64,000 nt of DNA, taken from Toxorhynchites rutilus septentrionalis (taxonomy: Eukaryota > Arthropoda > Insecta > Diptera > Culicidae). The translations under genes were made by a program, and so were the position numbers. The notes beneath the pieces were generated by a model. It made no database searches, was not told the origin of the DNA, and saw only the letters and a list, made by a program, of their open reading frames with translations. Where the stretch lies: the NCBI RefSeq assembly GCF_029784135.1, contig NC_073745.1, positions 111,659,216 through 111,723,215 of the forward strand, written 5' to 3'. Below are positions 10,053-22,440 of this stretch, piece after piece (the first letter of the stretch is position 1; each line of letters opens with the position of its first letter).

Positions 10053-11203
10053 GGACGTAGGACTAACGTTGACTTAGCAATCAATAAGTAACAAGCATAT
10101 AAATCTTAGACGTTTCATCTTTCGAATAAAGTGATTATCATACCACTTCGTTTAGCTGGAAAATAATTATTAACATTCAAAGGGGGAATCGATTCCTCCT
10201 CGGAAATACCCAGCGCAAAAAATATCCACTCCCCAAACCCCGACAATTGGAATCATCGTTGGTCCGAAGCAGGATTATTAACGATTGAGAAGGAATTGAT
10301 TACACAGCGAAAATAAGACCACCTTCGCAACAATTCCAACTTCCCAATAACGACGATCGATTGCAGCATTCGTAAACAAATAATTTTATAACGCTGCTTT
10401 TATAAATGTGATTTTTTCGATATGTAATATAAAACCACTTTGATCATATCCACTACACCGCATCATACTATATCAAATCCATAGTCAATCCGAGTACAAT
10501 AGTACTCGCTGCTTGCATCTAATTTTCTATGCCAATTTCCCCTGGCTCCATGGTTTTAAAATCTGTGTTAGGGAAACATTCCGATTTGCAGAAACGCATG
10601 CGAATACAAAAGTACCCGCAGTACCCTTCATGATTTTGAAGTCTGTGTGAGGGAAACATTCCAATTTGCCGAAACGCAAACGAGTACAAAATTACCCGCT
10701 GCTTGCATCTAATTTGCTATGCCAACTTCCCCTGGCTCCATGGTTTCGAAGTCTGTGTTAGGGAAACATTCCGATTTCCAGAAACGCAAGCGAGTACAAA
10801 AGTACCCGCAGCTTGAACCTATTTTGCAATGTTGATTTCCCCCTGGCTCCATGGTTTTGAAGTCTGTGTTAGGGAAACATCCATCCATTCCAGCGATCGT
10901 ATCTCAATCGTTTCGCAATTATAACTGAGTGGATTTCCGAGCGGCACTCGCTTATATACCGATTGGTGTGATTTCAATAGCCTGTTTTGAAAGCAATTTT
11001 AGGTCTATTGAAAAAAATTTTTGGATCAAAAAGCAACAAGCATATAACGCGTAGACATTTTATCTTTCGAATGAAGTGTTTATCATACAATTTCGTTCAG
11101 CTGTTTAGGAGCTATTAACGCTCAAAATCTCGTTCTCCGGCGTAACGCTTTCGTTTTCGAAAGTTTGAACTTACACCCCAGTATAGAAGTGAAAGACGTA
11201 GTC
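10053..11203. repeat. Family-X-type element with internal minisatellite
   Basis: The ends carry GACGTAGGACTA (left) and TAGTCCTACGT (right), inverted to each other. Inside, about 100-bp direct repeats near 10083-10190 and 11031-11140 (AACAAGCATATAA, TCTTTCGAAT) flank the 110-bp tandem array. No coding potential was found. Confidence 0.55.
10491..10882 (+). repeat. 110-bp tandem repeat, about 3.5 units
   Basis: Units start with CGAGTACAAAAGTACCCGC at 10491 (slightly changed), 10601, 10681 and 10791. Spacing is 110, 80 (a unit with a 30-bp deletion) and 110 bp. Each unit carries an inverted GAGTAC/GTAC(C)C core plus 'gtgttagggaaacattcc'. A minisatellite that can form hairpins. Confidence 0.85.
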
Positions 11204-11790
11204 CTACGTTAAAATTAGAGGAACAGAGTGCGAAGTAGGATAGGAAATTTTAAGTGATTTTTGACATGCTGTAACTTCGTGAAAAATTAACGCATATCGA
11301 TGGGATGCGCATCATTTTGAAGCTACAACTTTCAGGTATTGAACTAATTCATGTATTTTTTTTTATCTTGACATGTGTAGGTGTAGTGGGTAACAATATC
11401 GGGAAGAAATGAAAAATCGATTCAGCAAATACAATTAACCTTATCAACCAGCTTTGATTTGGTTCCAAGAATGTTCCTGTAGGACCTTCCTACACAGAGA
11501 TATATCAGTTTAAGTGAAAAATTAGCCCTTCGTCTTTGATGATGAATAATTCATTGATCAACCATCACATCGCAAATCGAAAGGCAGTTTTGAAAACCCA
11601 TAATCTTCATAAGGATAATTTGTTACTTGGACGAATTTTTTTTTAAATTTTTTGCATGAATTTCAAAAAAGTGCCAAAAACAGGAATTTTATGGTGCTTT
11701 ACAAAATCCACTGTAGTTCTGCAAGTATCGCAGTAAGTTCTAATGTTTGCAGACAAATTTTTAGCCTAGTGTATTCCCTAAACATCTGTG

Positions 11791-12151
11791 AACGTTTCAT
11801 ATTGAGACGTTTAGCCGTTTTTTCTAGCCGATTTTTCAAAATTTGGAGTAAATTAGAAGAGCATTTAATCGCAAATCGTATCAGAAGTACAAAATCCTAC
11901 GCGGCTCTCGGAATGAACGATTCGTAACTTTCGTCTTTTTGAGTTTGTGGGTGAAGAGTGCGTGTATGTGTTGAAATGCGTATGGCTTTGTGTGAGCATC
12001 AATACTCCTTACAATATGTGTACCTACAAATGAAAACAAAAGTCTGATCTGATTTGCGATTAAATGCTCCTCTAATTTCTTCTAAACTTTGAAAAATCAG
12101 CTAGAAAAAATGGCTGAACGTATCAATAAGAAACATTCACAGATGTTTTTG
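11791..12151. repeat. Inner palindrome of FB2
   Basis: About 100 bp at 11791-11890 (AACATCTGTGAACGTTTC, then GCATTTAATCGCAAATC) are inverted at 12038-12151, leaving a 150-bp loop. P2 inserted at the outer edge of the right arm. Confidence 0.75.
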
Positions 12152-12562
12152 GTAGAGGAGAGGGAGGCAAGTTGGCGAGGGAGGCAAGATGACGAATCGG
12201 TAATTTGACCCGTTGTAATGAAGGTAGCGCCACCTACTTTTTACTGAATCATAACAAGGCCAAACTTTGTACTCGGTAACTCTGCCGAAAACGTTATCAC
12301 AAAAAAGTGAAAAATAAAAATGATAAAAATCGTGATTTTGTTATTTTTTCCGTTTTTTCAAATTTCATTATCCACTTTATGAGAGAAGTTAAAATTTCAG
12401 AATAATTTTATACATGATAGAGGTACTCTATTGTACATAATCTGTTTGTTTCCGGCGAATTTAAATCATGTTTTTTTTCAGCTAATTTTTTTTTATTGAA
12501 AAAGTCGCTTGGGGGCAAGTTGGCGAACTGCAACATTATGTTAATTTTTGGTTTTTTATTGC

Positions 12563-12916
12563 AGATGGTTAGAACTTATAAGCGAAAAAGAGACCAATAT
12601 TGGTCGGACACTAGTTTGGAGAACGTTATGAAAGCTATAGAAGATGGTTTGTCTGTTCTGGATGCTTCAAAACAGTTCGGTGTGCCAGAACCAACTTTGA
12701 GACGCTATCGACGAAAATATACAGACAGGTCGGACAATTTCAGGTGGTCCAATAAAGGCCGCTTTAAAGCCACATTCAGGTCCAGCTTCGAAGAATTGCC
12801 TATTCGTTTGCGGTTAAAAATGGCATAGACCACCCTTTCAAAGGAACATGCGCTGGACGGACATGGGTTGAAATGTTTATGAGGGCTCATAAGCTATCTT
12901 TGAGAAAGCCCGAAAA
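12563..12916 (+). pseudogene. pogo/CENP-B-type transposase N-terminal remnant
   Basis: After a splice-acceptor-like TTTTTTATTGCAG the exon begins MVRTYKRKRDQYWS. It continues with an HTH of the pipsqueak type (about residues 15-50 of the exon: AIEDGLSVLDASKQFGVPEP, then TLRRYRRKY). After a frameshift near 12800 the second DNA-binding part follows: KNGIDHPF, then GRTWVEMFMRAHKLSLRKPE. This is the usual order for pogo/Tigger/CENP-B relatives, which bind the element's ends through these two domains. The DDE catalytic domain is not found; the sequence is lost at about 12916-12990. It lies inside P2 on the same strand, so it is P2's own transposase. Confidence 0.85.
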
Positions 12917-12989
12917 TACCTCAGTGGCTCGATTAATTGTTACTTATTTTTTCGAACTTTGTGAGATATACGAGCTCAGTATCGTTTTC

Positions 12990-13890
12990 CTGCGTGTGAC
13001 ATTCTAAGTTCCAACTGAAAGTAACCTTTTGCTCGCTACTTTGCCCAGCTAGCTCACCTGTTCCTTTCTCAGGGTCGGCTTCCGATCTCGGGAGGACTCA
13101 CACAAAGACGCACGAATTTCGAAAGAACCGATTAAACACCACCGAAGTAGAAAGGACTGATGAGATGAATAATAAATGGAACTTGATGAAGATATATTTT
13201 TTATTAATTTATTTGGTTAGTAAGCCCAATGTGCTCCTTCGTCGTCGGTCGTTGGGAGGGGGAGGAAGGGGTACCTTATAACGTTCTCGTTGGTGGCAGG
13301 CGAAATGTTGGTCTCGGTTCGTCCAGTACCTGTCCAGGCCGTTCTTCCCTAGGTCCAGGTGTCTCGTGTTGGAAAATTCTGTGATTCAGCCAAACTCCAC
13401 AATGGCGGTATTTGGGTCGGATATCCTGACGATGTTGTTTTTCACACTTTCTAGGCCATTAGCAGTAGGTCCAGAACAAGTGTGGCCAGAGATTAAATTC
13501 CGGGGTCACACATGAGAGCAGCGGAGTGTGTACCGGAACGTTCCTAGAGTACAAGACTATCAGCGGATGTCTTCCTGTTGTACTCCTTTTTTACCACACC
13601 ACTATTCACTTGCTTCTAATTTTTCTCAAACTTTTCCGTCTATTTCGCTCTCTATCTCTGGTATTAATGGTCGAGCCCATCCTTTTTGCTTTCCTTCAAA
13701 CCTCCTTTCTCTCCCCTTCCCGTTTTCTCCCTCCTCCTCACTTTCTATTCCTTCCTTCCTTTCTGTTCCGTCACTAGTGACAGTGACAGCTTGGTGGGAA
13801 TTATAATCTCGCCCAGGCGTTACGCCGTCCTTGTGACACAGTGGGCTTACCATAGTGGGGTTAGTAATACAATTTCAATTTCAATTTAAT
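12990..13890 (+). other. Unclassified insert inside P2
   Basis: GC-richer sequence unlike the rest of P2. It has a pyrimidine-rich tract at about 13680-13770 and a tail of repeated CAATTT at about 13868-13888, which resembles a non-LTR retroelement 3' end. ORFs of 83-92 codons overlap in two frames and look like chance in the pyrimidine tract. The identity is unresolved. Confidence 0.35.
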
Positions 13891-14799
13891 TCTAACTACA
13901 ATAATAATAAACACCAGTCCAAAAACAGATTTTATACAAAAAAACAAAATCCACCACGGTGACGCCTAATTGTTCCGTATTTCAACGGTAACACAACCAA
14001 GGATAAATAAATAATTGTTATTACATTTTGTTGATTTTTAGGTGACCAAACCATATTCGCCAACTTGTCTCCAGGCATTCGCCATCTTGCCTCCACGTGG
14101 AGGCATGATGGCGAATTCCACGCTTTTTGCGGTGGACAAGTTTTTCAAGTTTTTTTGCCCATACAATAGATAATATGATAGAAAACACTTCAGGCTATTT
14201 GAATCAGCATCAACATTAAAAAAAAAAATCCAAGATCCAGGGCTCGCCAAAGCTTAACGTCGCCAACTTGGCTCCCTCTCCCCTACTTTTTTTTAAATCG
14301 ATGCAAAAAATTTAAATAATTTTTTTTCGTCAAAGTAACAAATTATCTTTGTGCATATTTTCATGGAGTTTTTAAAACTGCCTTTCGATTTTCGGTGCGA
14401 TGGTTGCTTATTGAGTTATTCATCATCAAAGACGATGGGGTATTTTTTCATTCCAACTGAAATATCTCTTCGTGGGAAAGTCCTAGAGGAACGTTCTTGG
14501 AACCAAATTAAAACTGGTTTATAAGGTTAATTGGATTTGCTATTGAGTTGGTTAGTCCAGAATATTCTTGAAAAAACAACAAAAAACGATTTTTTTCATT
14601 TCTTCCCGATATTGTTGCCCAATACACCTACAATACCAAGACAAAAATATGTACATAGAATATACCAATACCCTAAAATTGTAGTTTCAAAATGGTGTGC
14701 ATCCCATCGATATGCGTTGATTTTTTACGAAGTTACAGCATGTCAAAAATCACTCAAAATTTCCGACTTATCACTCTGCTCCTCTAATGTTTTTGTCGA

Positions 14800-17700
14800 G
14801 TGTATTTTTACACACTGAAACCAAATTTCACTCAAATCAGTCGTATGAATACTGCAATTATTGTACCACCAGGTGAAAAAACAAGGTATCGAGAAAAACG
14901 CGTTTTGTCCTCACTCATACTGCGATTCGTTGTAATGAAAACAAATATTTTTTTTCATATTTTTAAGGGTACGTTTTCAATGCTTCTCTCTCTTAATTTC
15001 TTGGTTTTCCAGAACGGGGAATTTAAGTCAATGTAAAAATAGCAATGAAACTGGATGAAAATTAAAAACTTTCAAACTTGCATTGACACACTTGGTATTG
15101 AAAGTTAATTCGTGTCGCAAAAAGGCTTTATAAGCACTCAAAAAATTGGGTTTATGAGACTCAAATGATCCATAATCCAAATTATGCTACCTAATTAGAT
15201 TTATCATTCGTGTGTGCTAATAAGTTGACCACCTTATATAAGCTATTGAAACTCTGAGATTTTTGTTACATTGGTATTGTAGCACCAATTTATTTTAGAT
15301 CCAACAAATCTAGTTTAATCGTATCGGTGCAAACAAATCAAACTTCTCATAGGAAGACGCCAGCATACCAGCTTCAAATCAGCACAAACCCCCCACATGT
15401 TTTTTTTGCCAGATGAATTCTTCCGCCCGCTCATAATGAGACCTTGAATGGAGGTAGTAAAAATAATGAAAAAATAAAATGAGATTAGATTCCCCCCGGC
15501 AGTTGAGATTGCGGCGGCGTTGGTGGAGGTGGTGGGAGCGACTGCAGAAGTTCGCTTAATCAGAGATGCGATGACCGAAGACGATGATGATTGCGATGAA
15601 GATGACGGCGACGAGAGCAATCCCGGACTCGACCAACTACAAATTGACTACAATCTTGTGTGTTTGTGACTTTGAAACCCCGAACTCCGCTTCGCGCAAA
15701 GAGAGGGATGAGTGTATGCACCATAGCACCGGTTCGGTTATTTTTGCATTATTTTCATATTAATAAACCTATAAACCAACCTCGATGGCAGCGTCTGTTC
15801 CACATTTCGCGTGAATCCGTAATAAGATGACTGTGTGCGGCGGATTACGGTGCCATTCCACAATTCAATTTCAGCCTCGCGTTCGCAATGGGGGAAATAT
15901 GATTGAGCCTAAGGTAAGCTGGAAAGGTTATTTGTGAAATTGCGTTTTATAGTGACATTTATGTCTCAAAACTAACCATTTGAACTTTGTGTGGCTGGTA
16001 AGTCCGAGCAATTGAGGGGTGGATTAACATCACTCGGACAACATCGTGAACATCCATTTGCGGACGAACGGACGGGCGGAATGTGGAAGCCCCTGAAATC
16101 CGTATTAACATTATTTAGTGCAACCTTCAGAGGTATACTGTTGGATTACGTTGTTTCAGCGAAATCGTCGATGAATAAGTGAAATGTTCGAACCATAAAA
16201 GCTTGAGGTTGATCTGATTCATTGGCTGACTGTACAATTCGTAGAGGGAATATGTAATTGGCTAGATCCAGCGATACTACAAAAAGAATTCCAGGATAAC
16301 GGACGAGTTCAAATTTAAAACATGACAAAAAGGATCTAAAGATTATTCACCCAATGTCTTTCATTAGAATATTTAGATTCAATAGAATAAGTCTCGAACA
16401 CTATCTGGAACATATTTTTCAATACCCAAACGTGTTCTAGATTATAAGATAACCCGAAATTATGGTAAACCTCAACCGACAAACCAAACCGCAAATGGAT
16501 GTTTCATTCCTTGTAAAGTGAGTACATTCTGAATCCCGTATGGCCATCTATAGTACTGTTCTATCGGTATCAACATATACAGTCTCCTCCGAGACTCATC
16601 AATCGAGCATTGTTCTGAAAGCGGCACAAACCTTGCATCGCCCACAATACCTTCCCCCATGTTAGCTGAGAGTGATACCAACTCAACACAACCTGACTGC
16701 AGTCACCTGCAGAAGATATCTACTCCTTCTCAGCGCTTGTGGTACAACTTAGCGACCTCGAGGCGGTTCAAAGGTTCATCAAAAATCGTATAAAGCTTGT
16801 GATTTTATCAACACATCGGAATATTACGATACCGTATGGTAAAATTTCAAACGTTAACCTTGGGATTTGTTGAGCTGCGCGTTGACGACTTTCGTTACTT
16901 CTACCCTACGCCGAGTGATGAATCCGGTTGGCTTTGCACCAGGGATGTACTGTTGGGACCACATATCGTCGATACCTTCACCGTACGGAGCATGCATTAT
17001 TGCATCGAGAAGGGATAAGGCGAATAAAACTAGTTCGCCTGTATGGTACCGGTGACTCAAGCATCATCGATGGAAAATCAATTAACTCACTCGTGCGACC
17101 TCTCCCCCGATTCAGCGGATTTAGGGTTGTTCAAAAGAACATCGTCTTGCCACTATGCCAGAATCGAACTCATCGATTTATTTCTAGATAATATCAGAAA
17201 AAAAAATCCAATTTCAATGAATGGCGCCAAAATTATGTTTTAGTCATCCCCAAAACGAATGGGAATGTCGTTAAAGTGTTGCGCGGTGCAAGACAGAAAA
17301 TAATGAGCCTTCGCATCTCCGGGGGCATCTTCTCGTGTATCGCTCGAAGGCTGGCAGATTCATCGAACTGCTGCAAAGTGGTGCTGTGGGGGTCTGCGCG
17401 GGAAGATGAGATCGACGCGATGCGACGAAACTTGTTGAGCGTTGTTGTATAACTTCATAAGATCCGTGTTTGGACGAACATACGAAACCGAGAATCGGCG
17501 GTGGCGGCAGCAGCAGCGACGACTAGTGACTGGAACGAGCCACCAAGGAAGCCCACGGAGTGATAGTCGAGTCGGAGCAGCAACAACTTCCCGGCCAAGA
17601 TACAATATTGGTTTAATTAGATTAGAGACGAGAGAGAAAGGAATTATTATGACTCACATATCTGTGCTGCGCGGTATGAGCGCAGTATGGGATATAAAAA

Positions 17701-18180
17701 GAGGGTTAATAAGGTCAGTATCTGTTTGACTGACTATGGGCGCTTTGGGGGAAAACTGGCGAGAGCTGGCAATGGGGTAGCTATTATAGTGAAATTAATT
17801 AAATTTTTGCAGCCCACACACTCGAAGACGATTTTTTGCGGGATGATAAAATGCCATTATTTAGTGGTCTATCCGCCGTTCAAGGAGATCGAACCTTGGC
17901 GCAGTATCAGGAGATAATCAAATAGAGTTAATGGGTTCACCTCGAAGGTCACGTAGGCGGATTTGAAAGATCCATTTTCTGTGCAGGTTCAAAATGAGAG
18001 TGTATATTTGCATTAATATGGTATGGAACCGTTGAATTCATTACGTCAGATTTGCAGTTAAGTCAATGTAATGAAAATAACGACAAACGATATCTTGGCC
18101 AATGATGAAAATAAAGTGTGTTAGAAACCATTGAAATCATTATGAAATGGAACGATTGCGAGATGGTGAGATTACTACCT
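14800..18180. other. No recognisable gene
   Basis: Mostly non-repetitive within the window. GC-richer patches lie at about 15480-15630, 15780-15930 and 17280-17600, the last with CAG-rich text near 17510. Two minus-strand ORFs (16472-16681 and 16854-17060) have protein-like composition but no motif I can name. Parts may be host regulatory or intronic DNA. Confidence 0.4.
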
Positions 18181-18774
18181 GAGAGGGGGGGGAGGTTGGT
18201 ACTGCCATTTAAATGAACCATACATTTCTGCATAATTCAAGAACTAATCAAGCAAAGGGAACCAAATTTGACATTTCGAGGTTTTAGGGGACAAGAAACA
18301 TTTCTAAGGTGGTTCAATACTCCTCCCACATTTCTAAGGGGGGCTGGCATACAAAAGAAACACAAATTTCTGCATAACTCGAGAACTAATCAGGCAAATG
18401 GAGAAAAATTGGGATTTGAGGGTTTTTGAGTACGATGAATGCTTCTAGTCCATTTGATGTTTACGGGGACGAAATTGATCTTTGATCGAAAGTGGAAATG
18501 GATTTTAATGTGATAGAACGCACTCCTATATCGTAAGATCAAAACTCAAGAAAGGAATTGTCCGATTTAGGGCTGTCTTCATTCTATCATATTTTTCTGT
18601 ATAAAACATTTATTTCAAGTAATGGAGAAACATGTTACAGTCAACTCTCCCTATCTCGATATCCAAGGGGACCATCGAGTTAGAGAGGTATCGAGATACA
18701 GCACATTTTTTCATAATTTTTTTTTTATGTCATGAGTTGATATATTAGGGTAAGTGTCCCTATTATGGTATAAA

Positions 18775-19490
18775 TTTGAATTTTTAATTCATCCCCTTAA
18801 AGTCAGAAAACACCTTCCTCACATATTTTTTCCAGATTCTATCAGGAGGTGATAGACGGTTACATTTCACGAAAAAAATACTTCTTAGCATATGTTCGAA
18901 TTTCAACGATGACAGAGTTACAGATTTTTTTTGTTTCGTACTCTGTTTCCTCAAACTGGCTCTACATTGAAAAGTACGCTACATAGGCCGATTCTGTTGC
19001 TCGCATCTGAAAGATGAGAAAATTTAGTACAGGATACAGTAGTGGAACATTTAAATTAGTGAGTTTAAATAACATGTTGGAAGTGGAATATTTAAAAGTT
19101 TGTTTTTTTTTAATGTGTAATTATTGATTTCATCCCAACAATTCATACTAAACTTGATTGTTTCTATCAATCAAGTTAAAGCTCTCTAATCACTCAATAA
19201 TTTGTTTTTTGACGTCCAATTTATATCTCTCTTAATTTCGCTACAATATCGATATAAACAATTCATAAAAAATAAAATATAAAAACTTCAATCAAAATCT
19301 CCAAAAATGGCGATATTTTCAACCCACTGTACTTATAAAAGTCACTTAAATGTCATTCTAACGTTAAAAGATTACATTTTTTCATGAAATATTTTAATTA
19401 TAAAAAACAAATTTTTTCAAACTGTATATAATCGAGTTCAAAATTTTATATAATCGAATCATATATAATCGAGTCCGACCTGAATAAGGA
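18775..19490 (+). repeat. Family-E transposon fragment
   Basis: About 350 bp (18775-19130) match 43120-43470 directly: 'catccccttaaagtcagaaaacacct', 'gtacaggata.agtagtggaaca'. Its right edge has repeated TATATAATCGAGTC-like text, as does the left edge of the copy at 43021. It is therefore a decayed Tc1/mariner-type relative of that element without coding sequence. Confidence 0.7.
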
Positions 19491-20309
19491 ACTAGGTTAA
19501 CAAAGAAAATATTGATTAAGTATGTTATTCAAACTAAATTGTAACGATCACGATCACTGTTCAATCACAAAGAAATGTTCAAATAGTTTCACAGGAATAT
19601 TTTCAGTTGATTTCAATATTCCGGACATATTCTTCAGGTTCGATTAAAGTTCGAAGGAGTAATTTGAACACAATCATCTGAACCTTCCTGATATATCGGT
19701 ATCTGGCATCAGAATACAGTAAATCTCATTTTAGTCCTTTTCGTACTAATCATTAAAGGACGTTGAGCAACCGAACGGTACTGTACGGTCGACATCAGCA
19801 AACTCACGTTGCATAAATTATGCCAGCGAAATATCACCATCAATCACCAAATTGAAGGAAATTTCGGTTTTCCGGAATCAATTTTGAATAGTCTCATATT
19901 TAACTTTATTGATCCAAGAGCGTGAAAGTATTTCAATTGAATAGAATTCCGATATATCTGAAGTGTCCTAGAGTGCATTTAAACACAGTATGAGTGTTGA
20001 ATAACATCAATACCGTCGTATCCTCCATTTCTTGCAGTCTTCGTTTTACCAATTCATGGCGATAGTACTATTTTAGGTCCTTGCGGCTGAACTTCGGAAG
20101 TAGAATTAGATGTGAAAAATGGTAAGCTTATCGATTTGAGCTTTGGTTGGAGAGTTCTTGGGTGCGTTGTTCAGTTATCAACGAACAGGCCTACTTTTGA
20201 GGAGAAAGATATATAAGTATGTCACACTACCATTACACATAATTCCCGAATGAATACCTTTCTCTTTCATTTGGTAATTTTTTTTCAAGTTGCAAAATTC
20301 ATTCCTCAA

Positions 20310-20570
20310 GAAGCATTAAGGTCATACAGGCTTTGGTGTTGCTCTCGTATATCATCGGTTACATTTTTCCTTTTTGTAACATCGTGGGTTTTTACTCTTT
20401 CCAGTGACCAGCAACGGTAGTGTATCACTTCCGTCCATGTTGATTGTGCTTTGAAGTTAGGAATTCTCAGTTCCCAAATTCGCAAGCCTGCTCCCAAAGA
20501 ATAGAACCTGAGAGAGATGAATCGTTTTTTTGTGACTTGATAGGCAAAAAAATCCATTGACCGCACCAGC
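20310..20570 (-). pseudogene. Tigger/pogo transposase DDE remnant
   Basis: One minus-strand frame reads NMDGSDTLPLLVTGKSKNPR, then CYK. This matches the conserved block after the first catalytic Asp in pogo/Tigger/jerky DDE domains, normally of the form MDGSxKLPLLVIGKSxxPR. Upstream in another frame are weaker matches. The remainder is lost, with family-X element X2 directly adjacent on the 5' side. It lies inside P1 and is the best evidence for P1's superfamily. An overlapping 135-codon ORF in another frame is not the real protein. Confidence 0.7.
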
Positions 20571-20597
20571 TTTTCGTTCGAGACCAACATTATACGT

Positions 20598-20996
20598 TTT
20601 GACGTAGGACTACGTCTAACCGGAAGATATAGGGGGTGAAATGAAAATCTAGGCACTGAACAAGTAGGAAAAAATGCAAGATTTGGAACGCTTATAACTC
20701 GAGCATTTTTCAATAGATCGCAAAAGTTTTTGCATCAGTTGATAGCAAATATATCTACGCATCTATCATAACGAATAACATTTCATTTTTCTTGAGATAA
20801 ATAATTGAATAATTGTGAAATATCAAGCATTGTCCAAATGCACTATGTGCCCATTTTTGATTGGTCCATTTTGTGCTCCTCAAATCGCACCGACCAAAAC
20901 GGGCAATCAGAGCAGCAGAGAAATACAATGAAGCACGATTAGAAAGGAAAAAGACGGGTGGGTAATGTCGGGGACATAACCGGAGTGACGTAGGAC
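20598..20996 (+). repeat. Family-X element copy X2
   Basis: It starts GACGTAGGACTACGTCTAACC (first bases) and runs to a second GACGTAGGACTA near 20984. It is inverted relative to X3 (23080-23432), over about 350 bp at high identity. Non-coding. Confidence 0.8.
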
Positions 20997-21299
20997 TATA
21001 CAAAGGGGACAGCTTTTGTTAAATATATGTTTTAAATATATTGTTTTATTTTCTTCTCCTACGTGAATACCTACCTATCTACCTGAAAAATGGATTAGTT
21101 TACTGTTTACTCTTTATGAATATGTTGATGGTTCTGAAATGAACCTTTGGTGTTGTGTTTTTGTTATCACTCGATATTCCCATCTTGTTCGGTTAAACCT
21201 TCCTGTTTAGCTATTGCGTTTGCCACTCGCCACAGCTTTCACAGTTGGAAAATTTCTTCCCATCCGACTTGTCACATATTGTTCAGTAAATTACATTTA

Positions 21300-21612
21300 A
21301 TGCGACGTGCCGGAGAAACACTTTGCCACTCACTGAAACTAATTGTTGCCTTGATGAGCGCCGAACCGAAGCTGCTCTGTTCTTGATGCGAGTTTTCTGA
21401 TTGTCGTGAGCAGCTTTGCACGCCAACTCGAGCACTCCGACGGCCGAAACTCTATAATCGCTGTTAGGTATACTGGTGCTTCGGCACCAATCTGTTCGGC
21501 CTAGTTACCCTTGCGGAGCAATCAGTGAATGCGACCAACAGGGAACTGGAGACCTGCACGGTTCGAGTGAGACTTTGCCTTTCCCTTAACTTGTCCTCCT
21601 TTGTTACGTCCA
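21300..21612 (-). pseudogene. Histone H2A pseudogene psi-1
   Basis: The minus strand from about 21612 reads like core histone H2A (nucleosome subunit): [20 protein letters not shown], then a stop in place of Arg, LLRKGN, a stop in place of Tyr, AEQIGAEAPVYLTAIIEF, and after a shift a decayed ELACKAAHDNQKTRI. This is about two thirds of the usual 124 residues in order. The start codon is changed. A TATA box at 21685-21692 lies upstream in the right orientation. The 3' part runs into a locally duplicated segment (21150-21310 repeated at 21900-22060) and has lost its histone stem-loop. It mirrors psi-4. Confidence 0.9.
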
Positions 21613-21684
21613 CGATGCCGATGCCGTACAACCACACGGGTTTACGGTTTGAAAGAAAATAAGATATTTTTTTGGGGTCCGAGT

Positions 21685-21692
21685 GTTTTATA
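21685..21692 (-). promoter_or_regulatory. TATA box of psi-1
   Basis: The minus strand reads GTATAAAACACTCGG, about 75 bp upstream of the H2A-like start region. It is the inverted counterpart of the TATA box at 24704-24710. Confidence 0.6.
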
Positions 21693-21854
21693 CTCTAGCG
21701 GTACACACTCACAGGATAGAGACAAATCGGCGGACTCAGCCAGAGGGGCGTGTCCAACGAGACGAACGAATGAGCGTTAAAAGGGAGCGATGGCAAAAAA
21801 AAATACATTCATTACGATTTGTTCGCTTGTTGGATTCACATGCGGGCTAAAAAG

Positions 21855-21870
21855 GGTCCTTTTCAGGATC
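21855..21870 (+). promoter_or_regulatory. Histone 3' stem-loop (copy a)
   Basis: GGTCCTTTTCAGGATC has the canonical 6-bp stem and TTTC loop of replication-dependent histone mRNAs. A purine-rich TCTAAAGAG downstream resembles the histone downstream element. No histone coding sequence lies directly upstream, so it is an orphan. Confidence 0.7.
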
Positions 21871-22440
21871 ACTAAATTACCTTCAATCTAAAGAGTTTAT
21901 TGTTTTGTTATCACTCGATATCCCCATCTTGTTCGGCTAAACCTTTCTGTTTAGCGATTGCATTTGCCACTCGCCACAGCTTTCACAGTTGGAAAATTTC
22001 TTCCCATCCAGCTTGTGACATATTTTACAGTAAATAACATTCAATGGCACGTCGCATTATCACCACTCAGTGTCGGATTGGAGGTAATTTTAACCTGTAA
22101 TTGAACATTTGCGATGACAGTGGTACAGTGTCGACTTTCAATGTGGGGTCATAATTTGGACCCCGAACTCTATGTTTACAAAAATGTCCAAATAAATATG
22201 TCGCATTACAGGTCCGTCCAATTAGCTAAATGTCGAGATAAGTGTAAATTACTGTACTTTCAATCTAGAAGCAATTTAAGAATTGATGATAATCAATAAG
22301 CTCAGAACAACTGCCAAATTCACATACTCATCATATCCTGGCAAACAAATTATGAAAAAATCAATTTGTGTTTTATTATTATTTTGGATATTGTTTTAGA
22401 AAGCATTGAGCTGTATTTCCTAAACTCTTTTTTGGAAGGT

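Larger units (their letters stand above)
12155..14283 (+). mobile_element. pogo-like DNA transposon P2
   Basis: Terminal inverted repeats GAGGAGAGGGAGGCAAGTTG (left) and GGGGAGAGGGAGCCAAGTTG (right, inverted) are flanked by TA at 12153-12154 and 14284-14285. The motif GGCAAGTTGGCG and relatives recur beneath both ends. It encodes a decayed transposase with a pipsqueak-type HTH (12563-12916). The middle (about 12990-13890) does not look like transposase and may be a further insertion. Confidence 0.85.
11211..14790. mobile_element. Foldback element FB2 with long inverted arms
   Basis: The left arm at about 11211-11660 is inverted and diverged at about 14296-14790. Shared blocks include TTAGAGGA.CAGAGTG at the outer ends, 'gatttttgacatgctgtaacttcg', 'atcgatgggatgc', and 'ctttgatgatgaataa' with its complement. 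The centre contains a second palindrome (11791-12151) and a later transposon (P2, 12155-14283). No gene belongs to the foldback itself. Confidence 0.75.

Noticed and set aside
13526..13889. Overlapping ORFs in the pyrimidine-rich tract
   Set aside because: Three frames are open at once because of the CT-rich composition; low-complexity Ser/Phe/Leu/Pro products.
16472..17060. Two minus-strand ORFs as exons of one gene
   Set aside because: Their composition is protein-like, but no motif was recognised and no convincing splice sites join them.
20306..20713. 135-codon minus-strand ORF as a gene
   Set aside because: The recognisable Tigger DDE text lies in a different frame of the same strand; the long ORF also runs into family-X repeat sequence.
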